Positions 1 through 8,520 of a DNA stretch of 64,000 bases are shown in pieces. A model generated the notes under the pieces. It was not told where the DNA came from. It was given only the letters and a program-made list of their open reading frames with translations, and did not search any database. Origin of the DNA: Pseudomonas fildesensis (lineage in GTDB: Bacteria; Pseudomonadota; Gammaproteobacteria; Pseudomonadales; Pseudomonadaceae); contig NZ_LFMW01000006.1 in NCBI RefSeq assembly GCF_001050345.1, positions 62,001 to 126,000 of the forward strand, in the 5' to 3' direction. The first letter of the stretch is position 1. Each line of letters begins with the position of its first letter. Made by a program: the position numbers and the translations under genes.

Positions 1-2265
1 ATAAGCGAAGCTCGTGCGCTCGCCGAGGGCGTCGGTACTGCTTAGCAGCAGCCCACGCTTGCAGTAACTCAAGCGGGTCGTCAGGCCGGAACAGTCGGTG
101 TGCTCGCTGAGTTGACCCAAGGGCGTCCAGCGCAAGGTTTTGCTTGCACCACGGGCATCGATAATTTCCAGGACTTGTCCGTGAGCGTCGTGGCGATAAG
201 TCGTCACGTGGCCCAGCGGATCAGTTTCGCCGATGCAATTGCCACGCGAGTCATACCGGTACTGCCAGGCGTTGCCGGTGGCGTCGGTCTCCACCAGCGG
301 CAGCGCCCAATGTTCCAGCCACAGGGTTGATTCACTGCGCTCCAGCGGGTCGGTGGTCTCGCTCAGATTACCGGCTTCATCGTAGCTGAACTGGTATTGC
401 CCACCGCTTGGGTCGGTCGCGCCCAGCAGTTGGCTTTCAGCATTCCATTGGAACGCCCAGGTACGTCCCAGCGCATCGATGGACTCGATGATCTGGTGCC
501 GTGCATCCCAGCGACGGGTGCTGACGCGCTCCAACCCGTCGATGATACGGGTGATACCGCTGTCCAGCTCATAGTCGAATCGGTAGGCATCGCCGCTATC
601 CGTCCAGTGCCGAACCACGCGCCATTCGCGTTCATCCACCCATGCCCACTGGTAGAAACAGCGCAGCCCGGTAGGTAATTGATGCTCGGTCATGCGCCGG
701 CCGGCGTCATAGGCAAACCGGCGTTTCACCTGCCCGTCGGACTGGCGCACGGCCGCCAGGTCGCCGCAGCTGTCGTAGGCGTAATGCATCAGCACTTCGC
801 GGTGCTGATCAGGGTACAGCCGCTCGATATGACTGACACGGCTTGGCCAGGTGGCGTCGTAATTCAGTTCGACCTTAACCAGATCGAAGGTGTCTCGCAG
901 CTGCCGCAGCCGGCCGTTGTCGTCATAGTCCAGGTAAATACGGTTGTCATTGCGATCGCCCAGCTGGCTCAGGCGTAGCAGCGAAGTATCCTGCGGCGCT
1001 GGTTCGAACAGTCGATACAAGCCATCAGCACTTTCGATCAGCAGTTGGCCACTTAGGTGGCGTCGCACGCTCAGCCCCTCGCCAGCACTGAACACCGCGC
1101 CGCCCAAGGGAATGAACCCCATGTTTATGCGCCGCCCCTGCTCGTCGATGTATAGCAGTTGCTCACCACCCTCCGGGTGGGGGAGAAGCTGGACGCTGAC
1201 CTCATAGGACACGCTCCAGCCAGCCCCGAACAGACCATCGCGGCGTTCGTCCCGGCTGTTGTAGAACCGCTGCCAATCGATCGGCATGATGCCGGGCAGG
1301 GCAAAGTCCAGCTCTTCCGGGCCGCCCAGCACCTTGGCCCCGGTGCTGGCATGCACGGGGTTGGATGAGCCCATGGCCGCATTGGCCAAGGCGCCCATGG
1401 CTTGACTGACGACGAATGAGTTGACGCCCGCCAGCAGCATGCAGGGCAGATTACTCAGAAACTTGCCCTTGCCACCCTTGAGCATCATCAGTGCGGTCAC
1501 AGCCAGGCCCACTCCCGGTGTCTTGCCGCTGCGAATCTCGCGTATCACCACTGAACCACCGCCGATGGTCACGTTTGGCGAAATAAGTCCCGCTGACACA
1601 ACCGTCGCATCACACGTGCTGCGGTCGCCGCTGCGCACAGCCGGCTGGCCGTTGACCGTGACCTTTTCCGATCCTTCTGCAAGAAACTGCGGTGGCATCG
1701 GTGGATGTTTGGTGCAGGTCACCAGATCCAGGGGTTTGGGAACGGCACCTGGTGCGGGGGTGGCGACAGTGGGGCGCCACATCTGGGAGAAAAAACCTTT
1801 GGCCATATCCAGGTAGCCTGGTTCTTCGGCATCGTCAGACGCGGGGGCAGGCGCTTCGTTTTCGGTGCCCGCCGGGGCAACGTGGGACGGTACGGCACCG
1901 GCGGCTCGCGCCGCAGGTATTGAGTTGATCAGGGTGTTTGTCGACCCGCTGACTATCGTTGCCATGACTGCGGGAGGGAACAGCGCGTTGCCGATACCCT
2001 CGCACATGGCGCTCAGCCCTTTGTCAGCACCGGTCTTGCTCATGGCGACGCCGACAATAACGCCGACGACGGCGCCCAACACGCACGCGCCAAGCCCACC
2101 CGTCGCTACGGTGATCCCGGTCGCCGCTACCACGGCAGCCGTGGCCAACGCAGTGATCGCCACGTTAGCGGCGACTTCGAGCACGCCGCCAAGGATATCG
2201 GCCATCACTGAGGTATGGGACAAGCCATCCCCCAACCGTGCGGCCCAGAGCAGGGCGTCAGACAT
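1..2265 (-). CDS. PAAR-domain Rhs effector, 3' end beyond window
   Basis: Reading leftward from the ATG at 2265 the frame stays open to base 1, so 755 codons are visible and the toxic C-terminus lies outside the window. Residues 8-17 read AARLGDGLSH, which fits the pre-PAAR motif AARxxDxxxH known from chaperone-dependent T6SS effectors. A strongly hydrophobic stretch (about 30-73) follows, then a PAAR spike domain (about 180-265), a DUF6531-like segment (about 300-375, with LPGIMPIDWQRFYNSRDERR) and YD/RHS repeats such as YDEAGNLSETTDPLER. Rhs repeats form a shell around a C-terminal toxin, and the PAAR part caps VgrG. Directly upstream are the EagR chaperone and VgrG genes, as in known VgrG-EagR-Rhs modules. 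The toxin activity and its immunity protein cannot be named from this window. Confidence 0.93.
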   Translation of the reverse strand, partial: MSDALLWAARLGDGLSHTSVMADILGGVLEVAANVAITALATAAVVAATGITVATGGLGACVLGAVVGVIVGVAMSKTGADKGLSAMCEGIGNALFPPAVMATIVSGSTNTLINSIPAARAAGAVPSHVAPAGTENEAPAPASDDAEEPGYLDMAKGFFSQMWRPTVATPAPGAVPKPLDLVTCTKHPPMPPQFLAEGSEKVTVNGQPAVRSGDRSTCDATVVSAGLISPNVTIGGGSVVIREIRSGKTPGVGLAVTALMMLKGGKGKFLSNLPCMLLAGVNSFVVSQAMGALANAAMGSSNPVHASTGAKVLGGPEELDFALPGIMPIDWQRFYNSRDERRDGLFGAGWSVSYEVSVQLLPHPEGGEQLLYIDEQGRRINMGFIPLGGAVFSAGEGLSVRRHLSGQLLIESADGLYRLFEPAPQDTSLLRLSQLGDRNDNRIYLDYDDNGRLRQLRDTFDLVKVELNYDATWPSRVSHIERLYPDQHREVLMHYAYDSCGDLAAVRQSDGQVKRRFAYDAGRRMTEHQLPTGLRCFYQWAWVDEREWRVVRHWTDSGDAYRFDYELDSGITRIIDGLERVSTRRWDARHQIIESIDALGRTWAFQWNAESQLLGATDPSGGQYQFSYDEAGNLSETTDPLERSESTLWLEHWALPLVETDATGNAWQYRYDSRGNCIGETDPLGHVTTYRHDAHGQVLEIIDARGASKTLRWTPLGQLSEHTDCSGLTTRLSYCKRGLLLSSTDALGERTSFAY

Positions 2266-2277
2266 CCAGAGGTTTCG

Positions 2278-2712
2278 TCACTGTGGCACGTCGAACGACA
2301 ACGAATTTTTAATCGTCGCCCAATGCGCTGCCTCGGCATCCCCCAGCGTATCCGCCTTCACATAACTCAACGCGAGCATCTTGCGTGTGCCCGGTATCAC
2401 CAAGGCCAGCTGGTACTGAAACACCTTGTCATTGCCCTTGTTGAACTGGCTTCGCAGCTCGATGCCTTCGACCTCTTGCGCGGCGCCCAGACGCACGTCG
2501 ACGCCCGGTTGGTAGCGCAAGTCCTGCACCTGTTTTTCCAGGCGCTTGAGCTGGTCGTCGAAGTTGCTGTGCAGGGTTTCTCCCTCGGCGAGAAGGCTGC
2601 GGCTGACGATCAGGGAAGTACCCAGCTCGGGGAACTTGAGGATGTTGATCGTCGCGTCCTGCAACTCGCTGGCCGGCAGTTGAAACTGGAATTCGTTGAT
2701 TCGGTACGTCAT
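2278..2712 (-). CDS. EagR-type T6SS effector chaperone (DcrB/DUF1795)
   Basis: A 144-residue protein of the DcrB/DUF1795 family. In T6SS loci such proteins (EagT6, EagR) are cytosolic chaperones that wrap the N-terminal transmembrane helices of PAAR effectors and deliver them to VgrG. The sequence is soluble, has no signal peptide, and opens with MTYRINEFQFQLP. It lies between vgrG (15 bases upstream) and the PAAR-Rhs gene (12 bases downstream). That Rhs protein carries both the pre-PAAR motif and the N-terminal hydrophobic helices these chaperones recognise. The partner assignment is inferred from this adjacency and from the known families. Confidence 0.88.
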   Translation of the reverse strand: MTYRINEFQFQLPASELQDATINILKFPELGTSLIVSRSLLAEGETLHSNFDDQLKRLEKQVQDLRYQPGVDVRLGAAQEVEGIELRSQFNKGNDKVFQYQLALVIPGTRKMLALSYVKADTLGDAEAAHWATIKNSLSFDVPQ

Positions 2713-2727
2713 GGAAAACAGGTCTCG

Positions 2728-4668
2728 TCAGGAGCTTTTGGGCGCGGGGAACGCGGCTTTGATATTGGCGTCGATGCTGGCTTTTTTGCCCTGGCCATCG
2801 GGTGTGGCGCCGGGCCCGCCGCCGTTGTTCAAGTGCAGCACGCCGCCGGTGTTGAACTCGGCATCGCCGCTGGCGTAGAAGCTGATTTGCACGCCGGTGA
2901 GGTTGATTTGCCCGCTGGCGTTCAACTCCAGGATGCTTTCGCCGCAGACCAGGCGCAGGTTTTCACCCACTTCAATGACGTAGCTCTGGCTGATGCTATC
3001 GGTCTTCTTCTGGCCCACCGAGAGGATGTCTTCCTGCTTAACGATGCGCAGGCGGTTATTGCCAATCGTCACCGTCTCGTTGTGCCCAATGCTCTTGTTC
3101 CTGTCATGCCCCACCGAGTGGCTCTCATCCACCTCCACCACGATGTCCTGATTCCTCTCGGCATGGATATACAACTGCTCCAACCCCTTCTTGTCCTCCA
3201 TGCGGATTTCATTGAAGTTGGCCGGCGTGCCGCCCTTGCTCGAACGACTCTTCATCCCGCTCTGGGTCGCGTTTTCCGGCAAGTCGTAAGGCACCGTCTG
3301 CTCCGCGTTGTACACCCGTCCCGTAATGATCGGCCGGTCCGGATCCCCTTCCAGAAAGCTCACAATCACTTCCTGACCGATCCGCGGAATCTGCATCGAG
3401 CCCCAGTTTTTCCCGGCCCACGACTGCGACACACGTATCCAGCACGAGCTGTTTTCGTTGGACTGGTCATGACGGTCCCAGTAGAAGTGCACCTTCACGC
3501 GGCCGTACTGGTCGGTCCAGATTTCCTCGCCTTTGGGGCCGACCACCAGGGCGGTCTGCGGGCCTTTGACGATGGGGCGATAGGTGTTGGCCAGCGGGCG
3601 GAAGCTTTGCTGGGCGTCGATGCAGGTGAGGCTGCTTTCGTACTGTGCCGAGCCTGAACCGCCACCGCTCTCCAGGCTTTCCTGGACGATGTTGTAGCGG
3701 ATGCCGACGATCAGGTACTCGCGGTTCTGGTCCTGGCGGCTGAAGCCGGTGAGGCTGAACAGATGACCCGAACCCAGGCCTCGGGCATTGCCGCTGAAGT
3801 CGATCTGTTCATGCAGGGTTTGCAGGGCTTCGATGCGGGTGCGCGCGTAGTGTTCGCCGTCTGCGCTTTGCACGTAGGTGCCGGGGTAGTCGTACAGCGG
3901 GTAGTCGCCGGCGGTATGCGGGCGCGGCATGGCCGAGCGCACGTCGATGCTGGCGCTGGGGCGCTGGAAGTCGTAGTCGTTGAGTTCAAGCGAGCCCGGC
4001 TGCACTTGCTGCGCCAGGTGCCAGTCGTGCATGTGGTCGCGTTCGCGCTGCTGTTCGTCCCTGGGGTAGTACGGGATCGACGCGTAGCCCGGCACGGTGG
4101 TGTGGGCGCCATAGGCGTCGGCCAGTACCAGCACATGGCGGTCCTGCTCGTGGCGGAAGAAGTAGTAGATACCTTCCTGCTCCATCAAGCGGCTGACGAA
4201 ATCGAAGCTGTTCTCGCGGTACTGCACGCAGTATTCCCACTCGCGATACGGCCGGCTCAGGGCGTCTTCGAAGTCGGAAAAACCCAGGTCGCGGAACACC
4301 TGCTTGATGATCTGCGGGATGCTCAGGTTCTGGAAAATCCGGCAGTCCGAGGTGCGGCTCAGCAGCCACAGCCACGGGCGCAGCGTCACCTGGTAACTGG
4401 CGAACTGGCCCTGGTCGATGCTCTGGCTGCACTGCGCGACGATGCCGTGGAAGTGCCGCTCGCCGCCATCCGCCAGTTGCACGCCCACGCTCATTGGCTT
4501 GCCGAGCAACTGGTTGAGGTCGATGTTGGCGTCCAGGGACGTCAGTTGCAGATCATAAGTGAACAGCCGCCCCAACTCTTCGCCACCGTTCATTTGATTG
4601 AGCAGCAGCACATCCGGCCCGAGGGGGCTGGTGATTTTGGCCAGGCGTGAGGCTTGGTTAAAAAGCAT
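2728..4668 (-). CDS. vgrG: VgrG spike protein (TssI)
   Basis: A 646-residue T6SS tip protein combining phage gp27-like (about 1-370) and gp5-like OB-fold (about 390-480) parts. The C-terminus is a repetitive needle rich in Gly, Asn and Ser. Recognisable sequence includes FLEGDPDRPIITGRVYN in the gp5 region and WIRVSQSWAGKNWG before it. The trimer sits on the Hcp tube and carries the PAAR-Rhs effector encoded two genes downstream. Its length is that of a plain VgrG, and no extra enzymatic C-terminal domain is visible. It is separated from clpV by a REPIN, which suggests that vgrG-eagR-rhs is an add-on module at the end of the core operon. Confidence 0.95.
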   Translation of the reverse strand: MLFNQASRLAKITSPLGPDVLLLNQMNGGEELGRLFTYDLQLTSLDANIDLNQLLGKPMSVGVQLADGGERHFHGIVAQCSQSIDQGQFASYQVTLRPWLWLLSRTSDCRIFQNLSIPQIIKQVFRDLGFSDFEDALSRPYREWEYCVQYRENSFDFVSRLMEQEGIYYFFRHEQDRHVLVLADAYGAHTTVPGYASIPYYPRDEQQRERDHMHDWHLAQQVQPGSLELNDYDFQRPSASIDVRSAMPRPHTAGDYPLYDYPGTYVQSADGEHYARTRIEALQTLHEQIDFSGNARGLGSGHLFSLTGFSRQDQNREYLIVGIRYNIVQESLESGGGSGSAQYESSLTCIDAQQSFRPLANTYRPIVKGPQTALVVGPKGEEIWTDQYGRVKVHFYWDRHDQSNENSSCWIRVSQSWAGKNWGSMQIPRIGQEVIVSFLEGDPDRPIITGRVYNAEQTVPYDLPENATQSGMKSRSSKGGTPANFNEIRMEDKKGLEQLYIHAERNQDIVVEVDESHSVGHDRNKSIGHNETVTIGNNRLRIVKQEDILSVGQKKTDSISQSYVIEVGENLRLVCGESILELNASGQINLTGVQISFYASGDAEFNTGGVLHLNNGGGPGATPDGQGKKASIDANIKAAFPAPKSS

Positions 4669-4714
4669 CGGTTAATCCGTAAATGACTAAATAACTGAAG
4701 GCGCCGGTTCAAAA

Positions 4715-4806
4715 ATGTGGGAGGGGGCTTGCTCCCGATAGCAGTGTGTCAGTTGATACATTGGGTGACTGGTGCACCGCTATCGGGAGCAAGCCCCCTC
4801 CCACAT
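4715..4806. repeat. REPIN: inverted pair of REP sequences
   Basis: Two perfectly complementary 28-base arms (4715-4742 and 4779-4806) contain the core GTGGGAGGGGGCTTGC and its complement, around a 36-base spacer. It is almost the same as the element at 38203-38293. Such paired REP sequences are abundant in P. fluorescens genomes and are moved by RAYT transposases encoded elsewhere. It lies between clpV and vgrG. Confidence 0.9.
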
Positions 4807-4826
4807 TTGAGCCGTGTTCCTTCAGG

Positions 4827-7484
4827 TCAATCGCTGAAGTCGTAATGCAGCTCGTTATCCCGACTGCTGATCCGCACACCCGCCAGCGCCTTGCCTTCGA
4901 GCATGCGCGTGAGGAATTCACGGCTCATGTCCGGCAGCAGGCTGTTGGTCAAAATAGTGTCGATCATGCGCCCGCCGCTTTCGGTTTCGGTGCAGCGCGA
5001 GACGATCAGGTCGACCACCGCATCGTCGTAGTCGAAAGCGACCTTGTGCGTATTCTCCACGCGCTTCTTGATGCGGTTGAGTTGCAGGCGGGTGATCGCC
5101 TTGAGCATCTCGTCGCTCAGCGGGTAGTAGGGAATAGTCACCAGGCGGCCGAGCAATGCCGGCGGGAAGATTTCCAGCAGCGGCTGGCGCAGGGCCTTGG
5201 CGATTTCTTCCGGCTCGGGGATGTTCGCCGGGTCTTTGCAGACGCGGGAAATCAGCTCGGTACCGGCGTTGGTGGTCAGCAGGATCAGGGTGTTCTTGAA
5301 GTCGATCACCCGGCCTTCGCCGTCTTCCATCACGCCCTTGTCGAACACTTGGAAGAAGATCTCATGCACGTCCGGGTGGGCTTTTTCTACCTCGTCCAGC
5401 AGCACCACGCTGTAGGGTTTGCGTCGCACCGCTTCGGTCAGCACGCCGCCTTCGCCGTAGCCGATATAGCCCGGTGGCGCGCCCTTGAGGGTCGACACGG
5501 TGTGGGCTTCCTGGAACTCGCTCATGTTGATGGTGATCACGTTCTGCTCACCGCCGTACATGGCTTCAGCCAGGGCCAGGGCGGTTTCGGTCTTGCCCAC
5601 ACCCGACGTGCCGGCCAGCATGAACACACCAATCGGCTTGCTCGGGTTATCGAGGCCGGCGCGGGAGGTCTGGATGCGCTTGGCGATCATCTGCAAGGCA
5701 TGGTCCTGGCCGATGATGCGTTTTTTCAGGTGCTGGTCGAGGTTGAGCACCGTCTCCAATTCATTGCGCGCCATGCGGCCCACCGGGATGCCGGTCCAGT
5801 CGGCGACCACCGAGGCCACGGCCTGGTAATCCACGGTCGGCAAAATCAGCGGCGTTTCACCTTGCAGGGCGCTGAGGCGCTGCTGCAGGTCGACCAGTTG
5901 CTCACGCAAGGCGTCGTCCCCACTGTCTACGGCGCCGGCTTTTTCGCGCAAGGTCGCACGGGTGGCGAGCAGCTCATCCACCAGGGTTTTCTCTTCGGCC
6001 CAGCGGCTTTCAAGCGTCGCCAGGCGCTCGCGCTCGGCACTCAACAAGGCCTCGCTGTTGCTCTGACGCGCGCCAATCGCGATGCCGATGGCATGCTCGC
6101 GGGCGATGATTTGCAGCTCGGTTTCCAGGGCTTCGATGCGGCGGCGGCTGTCGTCCACTTCGGCCGGCACCGCATGCAGGCTGATGGCGACGCGGGCGCA
6201 GGCGGTGTCCAGCAGGCTCACGGATTTGTCTGGCAACTGACGCGCCGGGATGTAGCGGTGGGACAGCTTCACCGAAGCCTCCAGCGCTTCATCGAGGATC
6301 TGCACCTGGTGGTGCTTCTCCATGGTCGAAGCCACGCCGCGCATCATCAGCAGCGCCTTGTCTTCCGACGGCTCGGCGACTTGCACCACCTGGAAGCGGC
6401 GGGTCAGGGCCGGGTCTTTTTCGATGTGCTTTTTGTACTCGGCCCAGGTGGTGGCAGCCACGGTCCGCAGGGTGCCACGGGCCAGCGCGGGTTTGAGCAA
6501 GTTGGCCGCGTCACCGGTCCCGGCGGCGCCACCGGCACCCACCAGGGTGTGGGCTTCGTCGATAAACAGGATGATCGGCTTGGGCGACGCCTGGACGTCT
6601 TCGATGACCTGGCGCAGGCGCTGTTCGAACTCGCCTTTCATACTGGCGCCGGCTTGCAGCAGGCCCACATCGAGGCTGCGCAGTTCCACGTCCTTCAACG
6701 CAGGCGGCACGTCGCCGGCGACGATGCGCAGGGCGAAACCTTCGACCACGGCGGTCTTGCCCACGCCGGCTTCACCGGTGAGGATCGGGTTGTTCTGGCG
6801 ACGACGCATCAGGATGTCCACCAGCTGGCGGATCTCTTCGTCACGGCCGACGATCGGGTCGAGCTTGCCGCTGCGCGCCTGTTCGGTCAGGTCGACGGTG
6901 AAACGCTTGAGCGCTTCCTGCTTGCCCATCGCGCTCGGCGCCATGGCACCGCTGGCTTCGCCCGGCACGGCGCCGGCGTTGAAACCGTCGCTGGCACTCA
7001 AGGCATTTTCGGGCGAGTCGCCGACGTATTCGTCAAAGCGTTCGCTCAGGGCCTCGGCCTTGATCTTGTCGAACTCCGACGACAAACCCAACAGCGCGTG
7101 GCGCAGGCTTGGGGTCTTGAGAATACCCAGCACCAGGTAGCCGGTGCGCACCTGGCTTTCGCCGAACATCAGGCTGCCATACACCCAGCCGCGCTCCACG
7201 GCTTCTTCCACATGGGACGACAGGTCGGTGATCGAGGTCGAGCCGCGCGGCAGGCGGTCCAGGGCTTCGGTCAGGTCGCGGGCCAGGCGCGCCGGCTCGA
7301 CGTTGAACTGGCGGATGATGCGGTGCAGGTCCGAGTCCTGCAGTTGCAGCAACTGGTGAAACCAGTGGGCCAGTTCCACATACGGGTTGCCCCGCAGCTT
7401 GCAGAACACGGTGGCGGCTTCGATGGCCTTGTAGGCCACGCTGTTGAGTTTGCCGAACAGTGCGGCGCGACTGATTTCACCCAT
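4827..7484 (-). CDS. clpV: T6SS sheath-disassembly ATPase ClpV (TssH)
   Basis: An 885-residue AAA+ ATPase of the ClpB/ClpV family. It has an N-terminal Clp repeat domain (about 1-150), a first AAA module with Walker A GEAGVGKT (near 236) and Walker B IILFIDEAHTL, a coiled-coil middle domain, and a second AAA module with GTSGVGKTETAL (near 628). ClpV unfolds and recycles the contracted TssB-TssC sheath in the cytoplasm. The ATG at 7484 overlaps the end of tssG by 8 bases, consistent with translational coupling. The close match to the H1-type cluster favours ClpV over the general disaggregase ClpB. Confidence 0.96.
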   Translation of the reverse strand: MGEISRAALFGKLNSVAYKAIEAATVFCKLRGNPYVELAHWFHQLLQLQDSDLHRIIRQFNVEPARLARDLTEALDRLPRGSTSITDLSSHVEEAVERGWVYGSLMFGESQVRTGYLVLGILKTPSLRHALLGLSSEFDKIKAEALSERFDEYVGDSPENALSASDGFNAGAVPGEASGAMAPSAMGKQEALKRFTVDLTEQARSGKLDPIVGRDEEIRQLVDILMRRRQNNPILTGEAGVGKTAVVEGFALRIVAGDVPPALKDVELRSLDVGLLQAGASMKGEFEQRLRQVIEDVQASPKPIILFIDEAHTLVGAGGAAGTGDAANLLKPALARGTLRTVAATTWAEYKKHIEKDPALTRRFQVVQVAEPSEDKALLMMRGVASTMEKHHQVQILDEALEASVKLSHRYIPARQLPDKSVSLLDTACARVAISLHAVPAEVDDSRRRIEALETELQIIAREHAIGIAIGARQSNSEALLSAERERLATLESRWAEEKTLVDELLATRATLREKAGAVDSGDDALREQLVDLQQRLSALQGETPLILPTVDYQAVASVVADWTGIPVGRMARNELETVLNLDQHLKKRIIGQDHALQMIAKRIQTSRAGLDNPSKPIGVFMLAGTSGVGKTETALALAEAMYGGEQNVITINMSEFQEAHTVSTLKGAPPGYIGYGEGGVLTEAVRRKPYSVVLLDEVEKAHPDVHEIFFQVFDKGVMEDGEGRVIDFKNTLILLTTNAGTELISRVCKDPANIPEPEEIAKALRQPLLEIFPPALLGRLVTIPYYPLSDEMLKAITRLQLNRIKKRVENTHKVAFDYDDAVVDLIVSRCTETESGGRMIDTILTNSLLPDMSREFLTRMLEGKALAGVRISSRDNELHYDFSD

Positions 7485-8520
7485 GCTCTGGATTCCTTGA
7501 GGTGGTGGCGTGATCGGCGTAATGCCGGGCCAGGATTAGGTCGTTGGCGTCGTGCGCGGGTTGGCCGAGCCACGTGTTAAAGCCCAGGCGAAACTGGCCG
7601 TTAAGCTGCAGTTTCGGGACTTCAGGTTGTTGCAGAACCAGGTTCAAATCCCAGTCCAGTTCATGGCCCAGGTACTCGGCCACCCACGCCACCAGCTCGT
7701 TGAACGGCGAGTGGCCGGGCAGCATGCCCATGTAGTCATCGAGCTTGAGCGGACCCAGGCGGATACGAAATTTATGCTGGCGATCCCACACATGGCTGCC
7801 CAGGCAGAAGTCCACGCCCAGCTGGTTGGCGCTGACACTCACGCGGCTGCGTTCGGGCAGTTCCAGCCATTGGCCGACGTACTCTTCGATCTCCACCGGC
7901 AGGCCGAAATACTCGCCGAGAATCGCCTTCAAACCATCCGGGTAGCGGGTTTGCGCCGACAGGTGGCCGCTGTAATGCAGCTTCGCCGTGTCCGGGATCA
8001 GGCCCTGATTGAGCAGGCTGGGCATGCCCCGGCCACTCAAGGCAGCGAGGCGTGCGGACCAGTAATCATCGTCCGGGCGGTCGTGGCTGACCGTCGGCCG
8101 CGCCTCGGCCCACGCGCGATAAAACAGGCTCAGCAGGCGATGATGGAACACATCCAGGAACTGCTTGCTGGTGCTGTCGGCGTTGTTGCGCTGGCGCTCA
8201 CGCACGTACTCGGTGATGTGCAGTGGCAACGGGCCGTTGGGGCCGCCGAGGCCGAAGAAAAACTGTTCGAGACGCGCGGGCTTGCCGTCACCGCCAGGAT
8301 CGACGGACGCGAGAGTCGCCGGGGCGAAGGTGCAATCGGCCTGTTGCCCGAGGCGCAACGGGTCATCCGCCAGGCGCAGGGAATGGCCCAGGCGCGGCAG
8401 GTCCGGCGATTCGCACTCGATACGCCGCAGCGCCTGGAAGAAGTCATATTCCCAGGGCTCCTGATGCATCGCATCGAGGGTACTCACAGGGTCGGACGAC
8501 GCCCGGGCTTGGCTTTCCAT
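7477..8520 (-). CDS. tssG: T6SS baseplate subunit TssG
   Basis: A 347-residue TssG (VasB/ImpH) protein. Hallmarks are the N-terminal HQEPWEYDFFQALRRIE and FFFGLGGPNGPLPLHITEY. TssG forms a baseplate wedge with TssF and TssE around the VgrG hub. The ATG start at 8520 gives a 37-base overlap with tssF. A GTG at 8487 inside the overlap would start just before the conserved region, but it has no clear ribosome-binding site, so the ATG is kept. Downstream it overlaps clpV by 8 bases. Confidence 0.94.
   Translation of the reverse strand: MESQARASSDPVSTLDAMHQEPWEYDFFQALRRIECESPDLPRLGHSLRLADDPLRLGQQADCTFAPATLASVDPGGDGKPARLEQFFFGLGGPNGPLPLHITEYVRERQRNNADSTSKQFLDVFHHRLLSLFYRAWAEARPTVSHDRPDDDYWSARLAALSGRGMPSLLNQGLIPDTAKLHYSGHLSAQTRYPDGLKAILGEYFGLPVEIEEYVGQWLELPERSRVSVSANQLGVDFCLGSHVWDRQHKFRIRLGPLKLDDYMGMLPGHSPFNELVAWVAEYLGHELDWDLNLVLQQPEVPKLQLNGQFRLGFNTWLGQPAHDANDLILARHYADHATTSRNPEHG

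Noticed and set aside
4746-7580. Long plus-strand open frame of 944 codons opposite clpV
   Set aside because: It mirrors clpV in an antisense frame. The protein has no recognisable domain and is what GC-rich codon bias produces.
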